DNA of 64,000 nt from Anagrus nilaparvatae (GCA_022575985.1 JAKSXM010000228.1:1-64000), one strand, 5' to 3'; positions 12,701-24,049 are shown, numbered from the stretch's first letter. The notes: generated by a model not told the origin, from the sequence alone. A program made the numbers and translations.

Positions 12701-13502
12701 AGATTTTGTATCTTCGCGATGAAGCATGGCAACAGATAATGCATAAGTAAATAACTGAGCATTGACACGATCACGACAGTAGCAGCAAAATGATGTCAAA
12801 TCATTAACATTAGTCATATCTGAAAAAAAAATTTTTTTTAGCAATGTTTATTAATTTTGTTACAAAAAAAAAAATTTACTCATAAATTTTTGAGTTAATT
12901 TAGTTGCAAGATCACGATGTTTGGGAACAAATAGTGAAAATATTTCTTGACGACTTAATTGTAATTCATCACTAATATCAGGAAGATTTTTTGGTCTAAC
13001 ATATTTAATTGGAATCACTAGTTGAGCCTGATTGTTTAAATTATTAATTATACTTTCAGCAACTGGCTTATACTCATCAATCTATTAAAAAATTATTTTT
13101 AATTACAAAATAATTTTAAACTTTCTTTTATTGCTAATATGTATTGTTAACGCACACTGCTAAAAGTAACTCATATAAAATTAAAAATAAAAATTTATTT
13201 ATGAGAAATGAGTAATTATTCTTTAAAAATCGTCAATTTACAAATTAGTTCGCAAATTTAAGTTCTTTTTAACAGTGCAGTGTTATCGACAAACTTAGTA
13301 TTTAATTTATACAGCTTGTATTACAGTGTAGGACTGATATTAATTCTAAAATAATTTACTAAAATTATGGACTTACAACATAGTCAGATGGAATATCAAA
13401 TGCAACTCTCACATCACCTTTAGGAAGGAATAAAGGTTCACAAGGTCGATCCAATAAGTACAAAAGGTTCGTTGCGAGCGAAGGCATTTGCTTTACAGGC
13501 AT
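9757..13502 (-). CDS. PPO: Prophenoloxidase (hemocyanin-family type 3 copper oxidase), eight exons
   Basis: Exons read on the minus strand: 13502-13377, 13081-12880, 12819-12596, 11737-11535, 11457-11040, 10866-10410, 10333-10107 and 10035-9757. All have GT-AG borders and phases that join to 711 residues, a normal insect proPO length. CuA ligands are in [10 protein letters not shown] (His 217 and 221) and near MHHQ (His 246). CuB ligands are in HNLTH (373, 377) and RWH (413). The conserved Glu before CuB is present at about 358, and the GCGW motif near 587 is the proPO thioester-like site. The enzyme oxidises mono- and diphenols to quinones for melanisation and immunity in haemolymph. No signal peptide is seen, as is usual for proPO. 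The odd point is the activation site: where family members have Asn-Arg-Phe, this protein has Asn-Asn-Leu (residues 55-57). The exon 4 donor (GTTCTT) is weak. Start Met is at 13502; a second Met is at codon 6. Confidence 0.95.
11965..12495. mobile_element. MITE in prophenoloxidase intron 3
   Basis: A 531 bp element with long terminal inverted repeats, about 120 bp each. Left ACGCGACCAGCTGGCTTTTC mirrors right GAAAAGCCAGCTGGCCGCGT. The arms also share the CAAATCGCTTATTTAA and GCCTGACAAGTCCCAGCC segments. It is more GC-rich than its surroundings and non-coding. No target-site duplication is obvious. It lies between exons 3 and 4 and does not disturb splice sites. Confidence 0.75.
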
Positions 13503-13626
13503 TTTTTCAAAAAATTTTCTTAAATTTATTTTTTAATAAATAAATTAGTTTACAATAATTTTTTTTTTTATTTTATAAATAAATTAATCTTAATTAATGA
13601 TGTGTTAAGTAATTCAGATACTTTGA

Positions 13627-13663
13627 GAATGATGAAAGAAATTTATTTGCACGCGAATTTATA
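13627..13663 (-). promoter_or_regulatory. Candidate core promoter of prophenoloxidase (TATA box and initiator)
   Basis: On the minus strand TATAAATT at 13663-13656 is followed about 33 bases later by TCATTC at 13632-13627, a fit to the arthropod initiator with its A near 13630. This would give a 5' UTR of about 128 bases before the start codon at 13502. Spacing and orientation agree with a real core promoter, but it is sequence-only. Confidence 0.5.
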
Positions 13664-13679
13664 GTCAAATGTTTGTTTT

Positions 13680-14260
13680 CGCGGTTTTTTATTTAAAAGA
13701 TAAATTCATACTAATATCTACAAAATTCCTGGAAAGTTTTAATTTTGCGAAAGTCTTTTTTATTATTTTTTTTTAATTCAAAATAATAAAAACAGTTTCG
13801 GCACATGTTGCGGTTATTTGTAAAAATAATAATAATAAAATTTTCATTTTTGTTTTTGCATATTCAAGATGAATCAGATAGTATAAGTGATTTTTGAATT
13901 TTGCATAGTATAAAGCTTGCTAAAATATTAAATAAACCTACATATATTTTATCATTGTCTTAATTTATCATAAAGACTAACACTGCTCACTGAACTATAG
14001 AATTTACTTCATATATTTTGTATATCAAATAGTTTTGTTTCAATTTTTTAAAGTTAATGGACAATCTTATATAAAATTTGGTATAATCTTGATTTAATAA
14101 AAAATTTTTTAAGAAATTTAAGATTTTTAAAAGTATAGGTGGTCCAAATTAGCTTAGGCTACAAAACCTCAAATTAGACAAGTTTTCGAATTTTCGATCA
14201 GATTTTATCTATAAAGTATTTATCTTTGATTTACCTAATTTAAGTAAAGATAGATAGATA
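13680..14260. other. Intergenic stretch upstream of prophenoloxidase
   Basis: AT-rich sequence that should hold the upstream regulatory region of the minus-strand prophenoloxidase gene. A GATA-rich patch (repeated GATAGATACGATC) occurs at about 14248-14280. No gene was recognised. Confidence 0.4.
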
Positions 14261-14261
14261 C

Positions 14262-14817
14262 GATCGGATAGATACGATCTTCGTAGATGAATGTGACTCT
14301 GTTATCAAATATGATCGGTTCTTACCCTTTTTTCCAATTAGGCATGGCATCATTACTGCGACCATTAACTTTTTATATCCATCAACAGCTAATGAAAACT
14401 ATTCATATGAGAGAATCAAAAAAATGACATCTCAGATCTCAAGACTTAAACTTTTATTTGCATGATCAAAATTGTTCATTTTTTGCCACCGATGATAATT
14501 TTGTTGCTGAGCAAAGTTTTACTCTACTAAGTGAAAATTCACAAAAGGCAATAAATTTTTTAGCACCCGACAAAAAATTGAATCCTAAAAAATTCTTATA
14601 TTCTTGGATTGATACTGAACTTAATCTATTTATTTCAAAACAAAATGCCACCTGCAGACGTTATGAAAGGACATATTCACTACATTTACTTAACGAATAT
14701 CTCACTTTAGCTAATTTCAATGAGCATCTGCTGATGCTTTCTAGCTGTCTGTCTCTCCCCCGCATGAAACAGGCTCAGAGATATTATGTTAATGCCTTAT
14801 TGGGCGTTAGTCTTTAA
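14262..14817 (+). pseudogene. LINE ORF2 fragment (linker between endonuclease and reverse transcriptase), broken
   Basis: Two overlapping frames give one degraded retrotransposon segment. The first (about 14268-14460) reads IFVDECDSVIKYDRF and onward, like the end of an apurinic endonuclease domain. It passes by frameshift into an open frame ending at TAA 14817. That frame contains a W-I-D-T-E-L segment followed by a basic CRRYERT stretch, the layout seen in Jockey/I-type LINEs just before the reverse transcriptase domain. There is no ATG at its left edge, and the frame opens upstream after a TGA. It is cut off before the next element at 14907. Placement in LINEs rests on motif layout, so a different element is possible. 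Confidence 0.5.
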
Positions 14818-15108
14818 GTAACTTGACTTGAATGTAGTCGCATCTATATTTTGTATCACATAATTATATTACACTTAATATTAATAATAAATTTTTTTTT
14901 TATATATGTTGCAGTACAATAGACATTTTAGTATAATAGGCTATTATACGTGTTTTAGCCTATAATACTGACGAAGCGCCGTATTATAGAAATTAAATTT
15001 TTTCTAGTTTACTATAGTAAAAATTCACACGCGCGCCAAATATAAAGTAAATATGTTATTTATTAATTTCGTGTACATTTATTTTCAAAATATTTTATTT
15101 TACACAAA

Positions 15109-15595
15109 ATGTTATTTATTTTGCAAATGTGTAAGTATAATTTGAACGATACTCGCAGTGATTGTTTTAAAAGGCAAAAAATAGCAGCTGATAAAATGAT
15201 AAATACCGCAGAAAAAGAATTTCCTCGACTAGAAGTCGGCGATAATGTTACAGTCCATGTACCAACTGTAAATCGAGGACCCTTGGACCTACCGAATATT
15301 TGTGGTATAATATTTAAAATTGAAAATAACGTTTATCAGATTGGTACAAAAAAGTGGATAATAAAAGTCTAGTTCCCATGAACAGAATTACAAAATTGTT
15401 GATGTACCTAGAGAAAGCATAGTATCCTTAAGAAAAGCTGCAGCCAAGCAATCGCTTACGGGTGGTCAAAGTTATAAAAAATGCAATTATAGAGCTTCTG
15501 CAAAACAATGTTCATCAAATAGGTGCAATTGCTATAAATCTGGGGTTTTATGTAGTTTTAGGTGCCATTTAAGTGATCCTTGTACAGATAAATAA
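15109..15595 (+). pseudogene. KRBA2/SCAND3-like integrase, C-terminal remnant
   Basis: The first frame (to TAG at 15370-15372) includes QKIAADKMINTAEKEFPRLE then DNVTVHVPTVNRGPLDLPN. This segment is common in KRBA2/SCAND3-like integrase-derived transposon proteins. After the TAG the reading continues, with further stops, then shifts frame to IVDVPRESIVSLRKAAAKQS and a cysteine-rich tail with C-N-C, C-x4-C, C-x4-C and C-x3-C patterns, ending at TAA 15593-15595. The integrase catalytic core (DDE) is missing. It is a dead deletion derivative; any coding role now is unlikely. Confidence 0.7.
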
Positions 15596-15697
15596 AGTTC
15601 TAATCATTTTTATATTATACTGCTTTATAAATTTAGGATGTAATAAAAAAAGTTAATGTAAATGTACACAAAATTAATAAACAAAATATTTATTTTA

Positions 15698-15962
15698 TAT
15701 TAAATAAAAATATTTGATTTCTGAGCTAACAATAATTTGGTTTATTTTTTCAATAAATTGGCCACGTTTCGAAGACCTTCAGTCTTCATTATCAAGGCTA
15801 AAAATTTTACAATATTTTACAATTTTATAAAAATTTTTTTTATACAATTCCAAATTTAAAATTAACTTTACCTTATAAAATGTTTTTAAGTAAAGGTGGG
15901 CAATTTATTGGAAAATAAAGCAAATTATTGTTAGCTCAGAAATCAAATATTTTTATTTAATA
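15698..15962. repeat. Nested palindromic repeat with a hammerhead-like motif
   Basis: A 265 bp inverted repeat lies inside the larger TIR element. The arm TTTGATTTCTGAGCTAACAA is mirrored by TTGTTAGCTCAGAAATCAAA. The loop carries, on the minus strand at 15798-15760, a stem GAAGAC/GTCTTC followed directly by GAAACG, and preceded by TTGATAAT. This resembles the layout of a hammerhead ribozyme (CUGANGA, stem II, GAAA) but the first core box is degenerate. Confidence 0.55.
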
Positions 15963-16309
15963 ATAAAAAATATATAAGATTCTTCACTGAGTAACGATCT
16001 TATACTAGTCTTTATTTGGCGGGCTTGCGAATTTTTACTATAGTAAACTAGAAAAAAAATTTTATTTCTATAATACGGTGCTTCGTCAGTATTATAGGCT
16101 ATAACACTTATAATAGGCTATAATACTAAAAATTTTAGTATCATAGGCAAGATGTGAATTTAAAGGTTTTATTTTTCTAAATTACGGATAATAGCCTAAT
16201 ATACTAAAATGTCTATTGTACTGCGACATAAACATAATCTTGTTTAATTTAGCAAAATTTTCAACAGGTATTCCAGTACGTTCACTGACTGATTGTGTAT
16301 ATTAAATAG

Positions 16310-17530
16310 TGCAATTTTTATTAGTGAAAGCATTGTGTAAAATAAAAGCTTGTGTGATTCTTTTAGTGTATTTAAATTTTTTTCATCATATCAGACAAAG
16401 AAATATTAGATTTAATGAAGCTCGATGTTTTGAGTACAAATTTTCCACTGTTGAAAAATTTAGCATTAGTTTTGCCTTGCAAGTCAAAGGAATGTCAACT
16501 TGATTCGAAGAATTTCAGCAAATTGTAAAAATGTTGGAAAACGCAGGTAATAAGCCATCTGAAGACGCTATAAAATCTAAGTTGTTGAATTGCTTGCCGC
16601 CGAAATTTTCGACTTTCCGCATGTTATAGTAATCGGCTTCAGCAGCTGAATAATTAAAAGAAGTCCTCGTAGCAAGATTAATAAAGTAAGACAAGTGTCT
16701 TATGAATTCAGAGGAAGAAAACACTTCAGATATGGCACTATAAATAAGTAAAATAAATTTAAATAAAAAGGGGGATAATAAAGCTCCTGCTAGGAAAAAC
16801 TACAAGGCCGAATGAGAGAAAAAGATAAGAGAACTAAATGGGCACTTTGTAAACAGAAAGGCCATTGGGTACAAGAATGTCCAAATAAGCCGAAGACTTT
16901 TACTTAAGAAGCAAGTGGATGATGTTACGAGAAGTACAGGTGATAAACAGCAGTCATCTGCATATATATGTGATTATATAGCTATGTATTCAAAGCAGCA
17001 TAACTGATACACGGATCAAATGATTGGATTGCTGACTCCAGAGCAGCAGCACACGTGACATCGAGAAAAGATTATTTTCGTAATTTAAAACTTCTTAATT
17101 TTATACATGGGGTAGAAATAGCAAACAAAGCAATTATTGTAACTGTTGGCATTGGTTTGATTACTATTGAAGAAAATCTAAATAAAAATATAATGCGACG
17201 GGAATTAAAAAACGTTTTATATGTACCTGACTTAAAACGAATTTTTTTTTCAGTTGGCAAAGTGACTGATCAAAACTTTTCTTTAAGATAATAGGACAGA
17301 ATCCGTTTCTAAAGAATTTTTAAAATACTTACAAGATAAAGGTATAATTTCTGAGCATTTTTCATGTACAGAATGGGCTTACCGAAAGGAAAATAAGAAC
17401 GATTATTGAACGTGCAACAACAATTCCATGCAACAGAAATATTGATAGGAGACCTTGGACCGAAGCAGTTAACACAGCATGCTATACATTGTTCAGCATC
17501 CGAACTGACAGTTATATAGGACTCAGCATT
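16310..17530 (+). pseudogene. Ty1/copia retrotransposon remnant (gag, protease, integrase pieces)
   Basis: Short frames on the plus strand follow copia gene order. A gag segment near 16505-16740 (LLNCLPPKFSTFR) is interrupted by stops. A zinc knuckle occurs near 16836-16885 (ALCKQKGHWVQEC), but the first Cys is Trp. A protease region starts near 17025 with WIADSRAAAHVTS, where the catalytic DSG is DSR, and runs to TAA after 17288. A late integrase piece near 17330-17520 includes KGIISEHFSC, GLTERKIRTIIERAT and WTEAVNTACYTLF. Frameshifts, stops and internal deletions make it non-functional. LTRs were not identified. Confidence 0.65.
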
Positions 17531-18075
17531 ACCTTGCCTTTACCCACTAAAACTCCACTCCCTTCCTACCTTATGCGAGCTTATCCCGGGACCGTTTTCT
17601 CATTACTGCAGGACAGGTTCAAGTCCATTTAGTTCTATTCATGAACTCCATCTTTTGACTTGCTTCCAGTGACTCGCCAGTCTGGTTAAGGACCCAGATA
17701 TTGCTCCTGTTTAAAATTCCATCTTTATGTGCTGTCACCTTCCATAAAATATTTGTTATCTAAAAAATGTCATTTATTAATATCGTTGACAAGAAGGTTA
17801 ATAAATAGGTATATAAATAAATAAATAAATAAATAGATACATCAATACAAAAAAATTATCATACCATCTGCGGTTGGTTAAGGTGTCGCGTGTAGAAGCT
17901 AAGCTGATTACTTGCAAATGCAGCCAGCCTTGCTTTCTATTTGGATCATCGCAATGCGTCTCCATATTAGCCTATACCTTGGACGATGCGACTATCCTTA
18001 CGCCTCCAAAGCGTAAATTTGATAATTTTTATACATACTTTGCCAATTTTACAGTTTTAGGGCCGATTTTTTAGA
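17531..18075. repeat. Less AT-rich repeat block with an AAAT tail
   Basis: The stretch is clearly richer in G and C than its neighbours. It holds a B-box-like GGTTCAAGTCC at about 17609-17619, an (AAAT)n microsatellite at about 17813-17837, and a further mixed block to 18075. This looks like the end of a retroposon (SINE or LINE tail), but no matching A box was found. The 66-residue open frame at 17874-18074 has no recognisable domain. Confidence 0.35.
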
Positions 18076-19345
18076 ATCCCACTTCCCATCCCTTACAGGT
18101 GGTTTCTGAATCCACCCTTTTTTTAGGCTGCAAAAATTTCTTGGGAATAATTCAAAAATAATATAAATCAATTTCAGAAGTATTAAGTTTTAAAGATTTA
18201 AAGTCATTTAGTCCCCAAAAATATTTTTTTTTTTTAGTGGCTGGAAAACATTGTAAGAAATGAAAAATTTCTACTGGCAGAGACGTTTTTTCTCGCCTCT
18301 TAAAAAAAGGCGTTTTAAAATCATGCGGGTAATTCAGGTATACAAATTCTTAACATAAATTCTTTTTCTTATCAATCATTAATTTTTTTTCGCGTTTTTT
18401 TTACACTTTGGAAGCTTATATGAAATACCAAAAAGCATGGTAGTAAGCACGAAAGAGGTGCATAATTTTCATTTCAATTTTAATGCATATAAACCATGAT
18501 TTTTGATCGAAATCCTCATATGAATTAAAATTTTTCTAATTGGATTTAATATTTCACTTGACTTTTAGATTTTTTATTACTTAGAATTACGTTTAAAAAA
18601 AAAGTATTCATGTAGTACTATTTACGTATTATAAGAGCCTGCCTAATCGGTAAGCGTCGATTAAAATGTTAAAAGCCTTTAAAATATATACCTTGTACAT
18701 TATCCGTTAAACGTTTAGTATGTATAGGTATATACATAACACCTTTCTTATGAGAAAGAAAGAAAATAATAATATATAAAAAGTTTGTTAGTAATGTACA
18801 TTTTTACCTTTGGCAAAAAAGAAACATCAAGAAAATTACGGCTAGTCAAACGTATTATACCGGTCTATGATTTTGCGGCTATATAACTATTATATATTAA
18901 GCGCCTGATTCATTATGTACTTAGAAAATTTTAGATGTAAAATATTTTTTTATAAAAAAATGAAAAATATATATATTTTTCCACATATTTATTTTTTAAG
19001 CTTCTGGTTTAAAATGTTTAAGTTTAAAAAAAAAAATGAAATTATTATAATGAATTGTTGTTTATACATGCAATATATTAATATTTATTTATGTAATAGG
19101 TAAAAGTTATATTATTATTATTATTATTATTCGTGTTGTATATATTAAATGTTTAAAATACATGAATTTATTATTATTATTATTAATAATAATTTGTTTT
19201 TTAAAAGATGTTTAATATATTTGTTAAATGTGTCTATTAGTATTTTGTTATTATATTTAATTAAAATTTTTATGTTAAATAATTGATTTAAATAATTATA
19301 CCTTTTTAAAGTATTAATTTTTTCTTTATTAATTAATAAATGTAT
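18076..19345. other. Intergenic AT-rich stretch
   Basis: No gene was seen. ATT microsatellites lie at 19110-19131 and about 19169-19182. The open frame at 18915-19103 is low-complexity. Confidence 0.5.
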
Positions 19346-19352
19346 CTTATTA

Positions 19353-19512
19353 GGGATGTGGGGTTACCCGAAAATCCGTTTTTTGTGTGGATTTTTTGCC
19401 AGAGAAATTTTTTATTCACTCTGTTTTTATAGTCCGTTTTCGAAAAATTTCGGGCATGACCCAGAATTTTATCTAACCCATTCCTATCTGAAAAAACCGA
19501 ACTCTTGGGTAC
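19353..19512. repeat. Interspersed repeat, copy 1 (pair with 26040-26255)
   Basis: This block shares ordered segments with 26040-26255: GAGAAATTTT, then TTCGAAAAATTT plus GGG, then CTATCTGAAAAAA, then CCGAACT and GGGTACTTGACC. Both copies lie in AT-rich DNA and neither codes. Confidence 0.5.
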
Positions 19513-19676
19513 TTGACCCGTATTCCTGGTAACCGCACATACCTAGTACGTATATAAAGGTTTGTTGCATTGGATTTAAAAACAGGAAACTGAGTTGTCC
19601 TGAATACATTTGGGAACATCTAAATTAAAATATATACATTAATGATTATTTATTTCATAAAAAATTAAAATATACA

Positions 19677-20134
19677 ATGCCATACAATTTACGTTCGCGT
19701 CTGCGTGATGCAATACTAGAAAGTGATGAAGAAGAGGACAATGCGTTTTTTTTTTTGGAATGTTAGACCAGTCACAAGTTAACCCCAGAATTTTGTACAC
19801 TTGCAAATTTTCATCTGCTGTACCTCCAAAAAAGCTTTCGGCAAAAGATGTCTTGAAGCAGTTTGTCTTACACCTGATTGAACCTCACCTGCGACAAAGA
19901 TTAGAAAATCCGATGCTCCGACTTGACTTAAGAAAAGGAATCAACTCAATTCTTGGTATCAATTAGCCTCAAAAACCTTCTGTAGAAAGACCAGTTTTAA
20001 GAAAAATACTTAGGTGTGGACTTTGCCCAACAAAAAAAGACCATAAAACAAAAGAGCAGGGTCCATCTTGCTTGCGCCCGATGTGCGATAAGCATCGAGC
20101 TTATATGTGCTTTGAATGCATGGGATATGAGTGA
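19677..20134 (+). pseudogene. piggyBac transposase, internally deleted
   Basis: The ATG at 19677 opens a short N-terminus, MPYNLRSRLRDAILESDEEE, typical of the acidic start of piggyBac transposases. It stops within 30 codons. Immediately after comes the C-terminal part beginning MLDQSQVNPRILY. It contains LRQRLENPMLRLDLR and IN(stop)PQKPS, then a cysteine-rich zinc domain of the C-x2-C ... C-x2-C kind, ending with TGA at 20132-20134. The whole catalytic DDD region between the two parts is missing. One TAG sits in the domain linker at 19964-19966. It is therefore a dead deletion derivative. No TTAA-flanked ends were located. Confidence 0.72.
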
Positions 20135-20424
20135 TACTATTAAAATTATTTACTTTTTTTATGTACAGAGTTTGAATATATCTAAAAAAATAAATCCAAA
20201 CGTTTATGCATAATAATGATTTCAAACAACTTTTCTTAGGCTGATTAATTAAAGAAGCATTTGAAAATAAAAATAATCGCTCAAGCAGGAACAGATCGAT
20301 CTCTTCTAGAAATAAATACTTAATTCGATTTGGCGTATTATAAAGCCCGACTGTTATTGTCCCCATAAAATTTAAACAATTTTTTTTATTTTGTCTTGGG
20401 TCCAAAATTAGTGAAAGATATTTG

Positions 20425-21718
20425 AAGTAGTCTAAATTTTTGTCAAACAACTCTATTGAAATGGTTCGAGTCATATTTAACTAATAGAAAATTGTTTGTC
20501 AAAATTAATAATCTTGAATCAAAAGAAATAGATTACATATCTGGTTTCCCCCAGGGTTCTAAATTAGGGCCATTGTTGTACATCATATATGTTAATAATT
20601 TAGCAAATAGTATACATAGCTCAAAACATTTATTATACATTGATGATCTCAAACTGTTTAAGGAAATAGAAAGTAATACAGACAATAATTTGTTTAATGA
20701 AGATATTGAAAGGCTAAACTCGAGGCTAAATAACTGGAATACAAATAATGGTCTCTCGCTAAACTTAAATAAATGCAAAATTATGATTTTCAATAAAAAG
20801 AAAAAAATTATTAAAATAGGTGAATAGATCAAAAATAAAATTAATAATATAGAAACAGATATCATTTCAGTTATAAAAGACCTAGGTGTACTTTGTGATG
20901 AAGCTCTTACTTTTGAATCACATGTTGTTTATTATAAATAAAGCAAAAAAAAAGAATTTATTTTCTAAAAAAAATTCTTAAAAATTTCTCTAATATTAGT
21001 TCATTGAAATTATTTTATAATACACACATAAAGTCAGTTTTAATGTATGCTTCAATTATTCGGTCACATTATCAATTAGGGATGATCAGACAATTGGAAA
21101 AAGTTCAAAATCAAGTGCTGAGGATAATGGCGTTCAATCAAAAAATTGAATTTGATTATTTCTCGCATGACTATACAGAAATAATGAAAAAATTTGATAT
21201 TAAAACACTAGAATCATCACGAATTATGTCTGATCTTAAATTTCTGTACAAGCTGTTAAACAATAAAGTAGACTCAACTGAACTATTGCAAATAATAAGT
21301 TTTAATATTCCTAACCCAAAATTGAGGAAAAGCAATATATTGTTTTATCTTCCCTATGAATTAAGCTTAATAGAAAAACATCCTCAATATTTAGAACACT
21401 TGAACTCTACAACGAGTATAACACAAAAATTGATGTATTTAACATTTCGGAATATAGTTTTTCTAAAAGTCTTAGAATCATGGTGGGGAAATATAACTAG
21501 TTAAAAAATAAAAAAGAATTGTTAACTAATTGTAAGATGAAAAATAAGATTGTTAATAATCACTTAAGCAAAATCCAAAATTAGAAATTAAATAGCGCCA
21601 AACACAACTACATTTATTCATTATTTTATTCAAATAATATAAGATAATATAAAAACTAATGTAAAAAATAATTATACTAAGGGTTCGTCCCGTAAATTAA
21701 AAAAAAAAAAAAAAAAAA
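20425..21718 (+). pseudogene. Jockey-type LINE, 5'-truncated, with poly(A) tail
   Basis: The segment has WFESYLTNRK, then GFPQGSKLGPLLYIIYVNNL, then the catalytic box LLYIDDLK, giving palm motifs of a non-LTR reverse transcriptase (frame 20456-20827). A stop and frameshift around 20826-21000 separate it from the C-terminal frame 21004-21504, which contains IKSVLMYASIIR and LEKVQNQVLRIM as in the post-palm region of Jockey-like ORF2. An A-run at 21699-21718 marks the 3' end. The endonuclease and N-terminal palm are absent. It is dead on arrival or decayed. Confidence 0.8.
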
Positions 21719-23735
21719 TTAAAGATATTCTTGGTCTTGTCTTGGTGTAACAAGAATTTTAATTTTTGGATTTGAGAACGAAGCTGCCTCATTATACCAG
21801 AAGAAAGTCTAGAGTTTTAATAAGTAATACAGAAGGATGCTTCTGACAGCAATGTATTGCTAGGCTTTCATCAGAGAGCATAGATCAGATATGATACATC
21901 AGATTTCTGAAAGATTGAAACTCTTGATTGAAAAGTGGTTCAGTCTGAAAACTGATTAAAACCCCATCTTGTTATATTTCCTTTATTCATACACCATTCT
22001 TCAAAAGCTCAATGCTCAGGAAATCTATTTTCACAATCCTGCGTGCATTTAATTCCCATGAGAAATTGTCCAAATATTGGCTAGTAGAACAGGTACATAA
22101 AGGAAAGGTTTATTATAGACGTTTAATAAATAGTAGCAGTTTTAAGATTGGTATCAATAAGGTAACCGACTAAAGGCCACTTAATCTCACCTATCCACTA
22201 AATTTCATAAACTTACAATACTAAATTTAACACCTTTATAAGCAAATAAAAATAAATCTATTTTCCTTAATTCACTCATTGTACAAAAATTTAAGAATGT
22301 CTAAATTATCAATAAATCTCATCAAAAATAAAATATTTAACAACAATTGACATAAATCAATAGAATAATTGTACAACGATCAAATTTAATTCAATATTTT
22401 TATGAGAACAATTTTATTTTTTTCTTTATAACCCCCAAAAAAAGCTAAATATTTGTAAAAAAAAAAAATTATTATTGAATAAAATAATTGCTTTTGCGTA
22501 ATATTATATATTAAAAATTGAAAAATCTCTTGTTACACATTTAAAAAAATTGTGTCTTATCTTGATATTAATTTCTTTATAAAAATAATAAACACAGGAT
22601 TTATTGAAATTGTAACACATTTTAAAAAAATATCTTTTCTAAAGATCAATTTTAAATAATCGTTTTATAATTTGATACACATTTATACTTTCTATTAAAA
22701 ATAGTCTTCTTCTTTTCTAAGGAAATACTCCTCCTAATATTCACACATTAATGCAAGTACATAAAAGTGCAAAGATAACGTTTTTTTTTTATTGTTTGAT
22801 TGTCCTATTTATATAGAAATTTTTATGACACTAAGAAATTGATGTATTGTAATATTAAATTGTGTGTGAAAAATATATATAAATTCAATAAATAAATATA
22901 CAAAAAAAAATTTTAGACACTGAATCGAATTACAAACATACAATTATTTATGTGTATTTTAACAAAAGAGAAATTTTTTTTTAAATTAAAGATATTGATC
23001 GTGTCAGGATACACGCAATCTTTAAAGTTTATTTTTTTTTTTTTCAAAAATTCAGTAAAAAAAGACAAAAAGTACAATACTTAAAACACAAAAAAAAAAA
23101 TGATGACATTGTATTGACTTGCAATTTAACGATTATAAATATATGTTTATGAAGAGAAGAAGATACGCCGACCCGTCAAAATAGCCAATATGCTGTTTTT
23201 TGTGGCTAATATTTTCTGGTTCAATTTCTTCAAACTTATTTCATACATATTACAGTTTCTAAAATATATATACATTCAGGATATTGTAAAATGGTTATAT
23301 ATATAAAGAGAAAAGAAAAAAAAATAAATTTCATATCCATCAGAACTTACATCAGTTTTATGAAAGTTAAAGATGGAAAGAATTACTTACACAAATATGT
23401 TTTTGTATATTAGGGTGGTTCGGATTTTTTAATTTTTGGGGAAGGTTAATATTTAGAGAAAGTGCTAAAATAACTATTTTTTAAATAAGGGACAAAATAT
23501 TTTTTTTCATTGCATGAAGTTATATGCATGAGCAAGCGAGTGCAGACAGCATGCAAAGGTGGAACCCCATATCTTGTCCCGTTTTACATATAATGGGCAA
23601 AACAGCCGTCTCTCTAGGGTAGAAAATAGGTTTTTTAGATATGTAAAAATGTTTTAGGTTACAGTGGATTTTTGAGGAGTATTTTCTTACTACATTTCTA
23701 AGGTACTATAGGGTTAAAACAATTGAACTTCAGAA
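21719..23735. other. Intergenic AT-rich stretch
   Basis: No gene was seen. A phrase AGGGTGGTTCGGATTTTTTA at 23413-23432 looks like the end of an interspersed repeat, and a more mixed block follows at 23510-23640, but the other end could not be placed. Confidence 0.45.
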
Positions 23736-24049
23736 CACTGAAAAAAAAATCCGCTTGTTGGTAGCGAAATTTGTTTTTCTTACTCAAACGATTGCAAATA
23801 ATCTGAAACGTAAACATTTTTTTTTGTTATTTTTTTAGCATATATATATATAATATAGTATATATTATGTGCGCCGTAGTAAAATGAAAAATAAGTTTTT
23901 TTTTTTAATATTTCTTTACAATTTTCTTTACGTTTGAAGGCATTTGCAATTTTTTGAGCAAGAGAAAAAATTCTGCTAGTCACAAGCGAAGTTCCGCTAA
24001 GAGTATTTTAAATAAAATTTTTAAGGCAAATACGCTTTTTTTTACAGTG
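23736..24049. mobile_element. CACTG-ended MITE, copy A
   Basis: It begins CACTGAAAAAAAAATCCGC and ends with TTTTTTTACAGTG. Subterminal inverted blocks are shared with the copies at 47469-47803 and 63610-63935: CTCAAACGATTGCAAAT at left and its mirror ATTTGCAATTTTTTGAGCAA at right, and GAAACGTAAA mirrored by TTTACGTTTGAA. The small minus frame here is a shadow of the repeat. Confidence 0.7.

Larger units (their letters stand above)
14907..16228 (+). mobile_element. Ginger-like TIR element with a KRBA2-type integrase remnant
   Basis: The ends are inverted repeats starting TGTTGCAGTACAATAGACAT at left and TGTCGCAGTACAATAGACAT at right. They begin TGT and end ACA as in integrase-type transposons. 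The inverted match continues in blocks to about 15030 and 16016, including GCCTATAATACTGACGAAGC and the CTAGTTTACTATAGTAA segment. Flanking tetranucleotides are tata and taaa, an imperfect duplication. Inside is a decayed integrase C-terminus and, nested within the right part, another palindrome at 15698-15962. The class name rests on end structure and protein resemblance. Confidence 0.65.

Noticed and set aside
14458..14817. Separate novel 119-residue gene
   Set aside because: The frame opens without an ATG and its W-I-D-T-E-L plus basic stretch fits the linker of LINE ORF2, with an upstream endonuclease-like piece in another frame.
17813..17837. Short tandem array considered as a CRISPR-like or regulatory repeat
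   Set aside because: It is a plain AAAT microsatellite; spacer-repeat structure is absent and the genome is eukaryotic.
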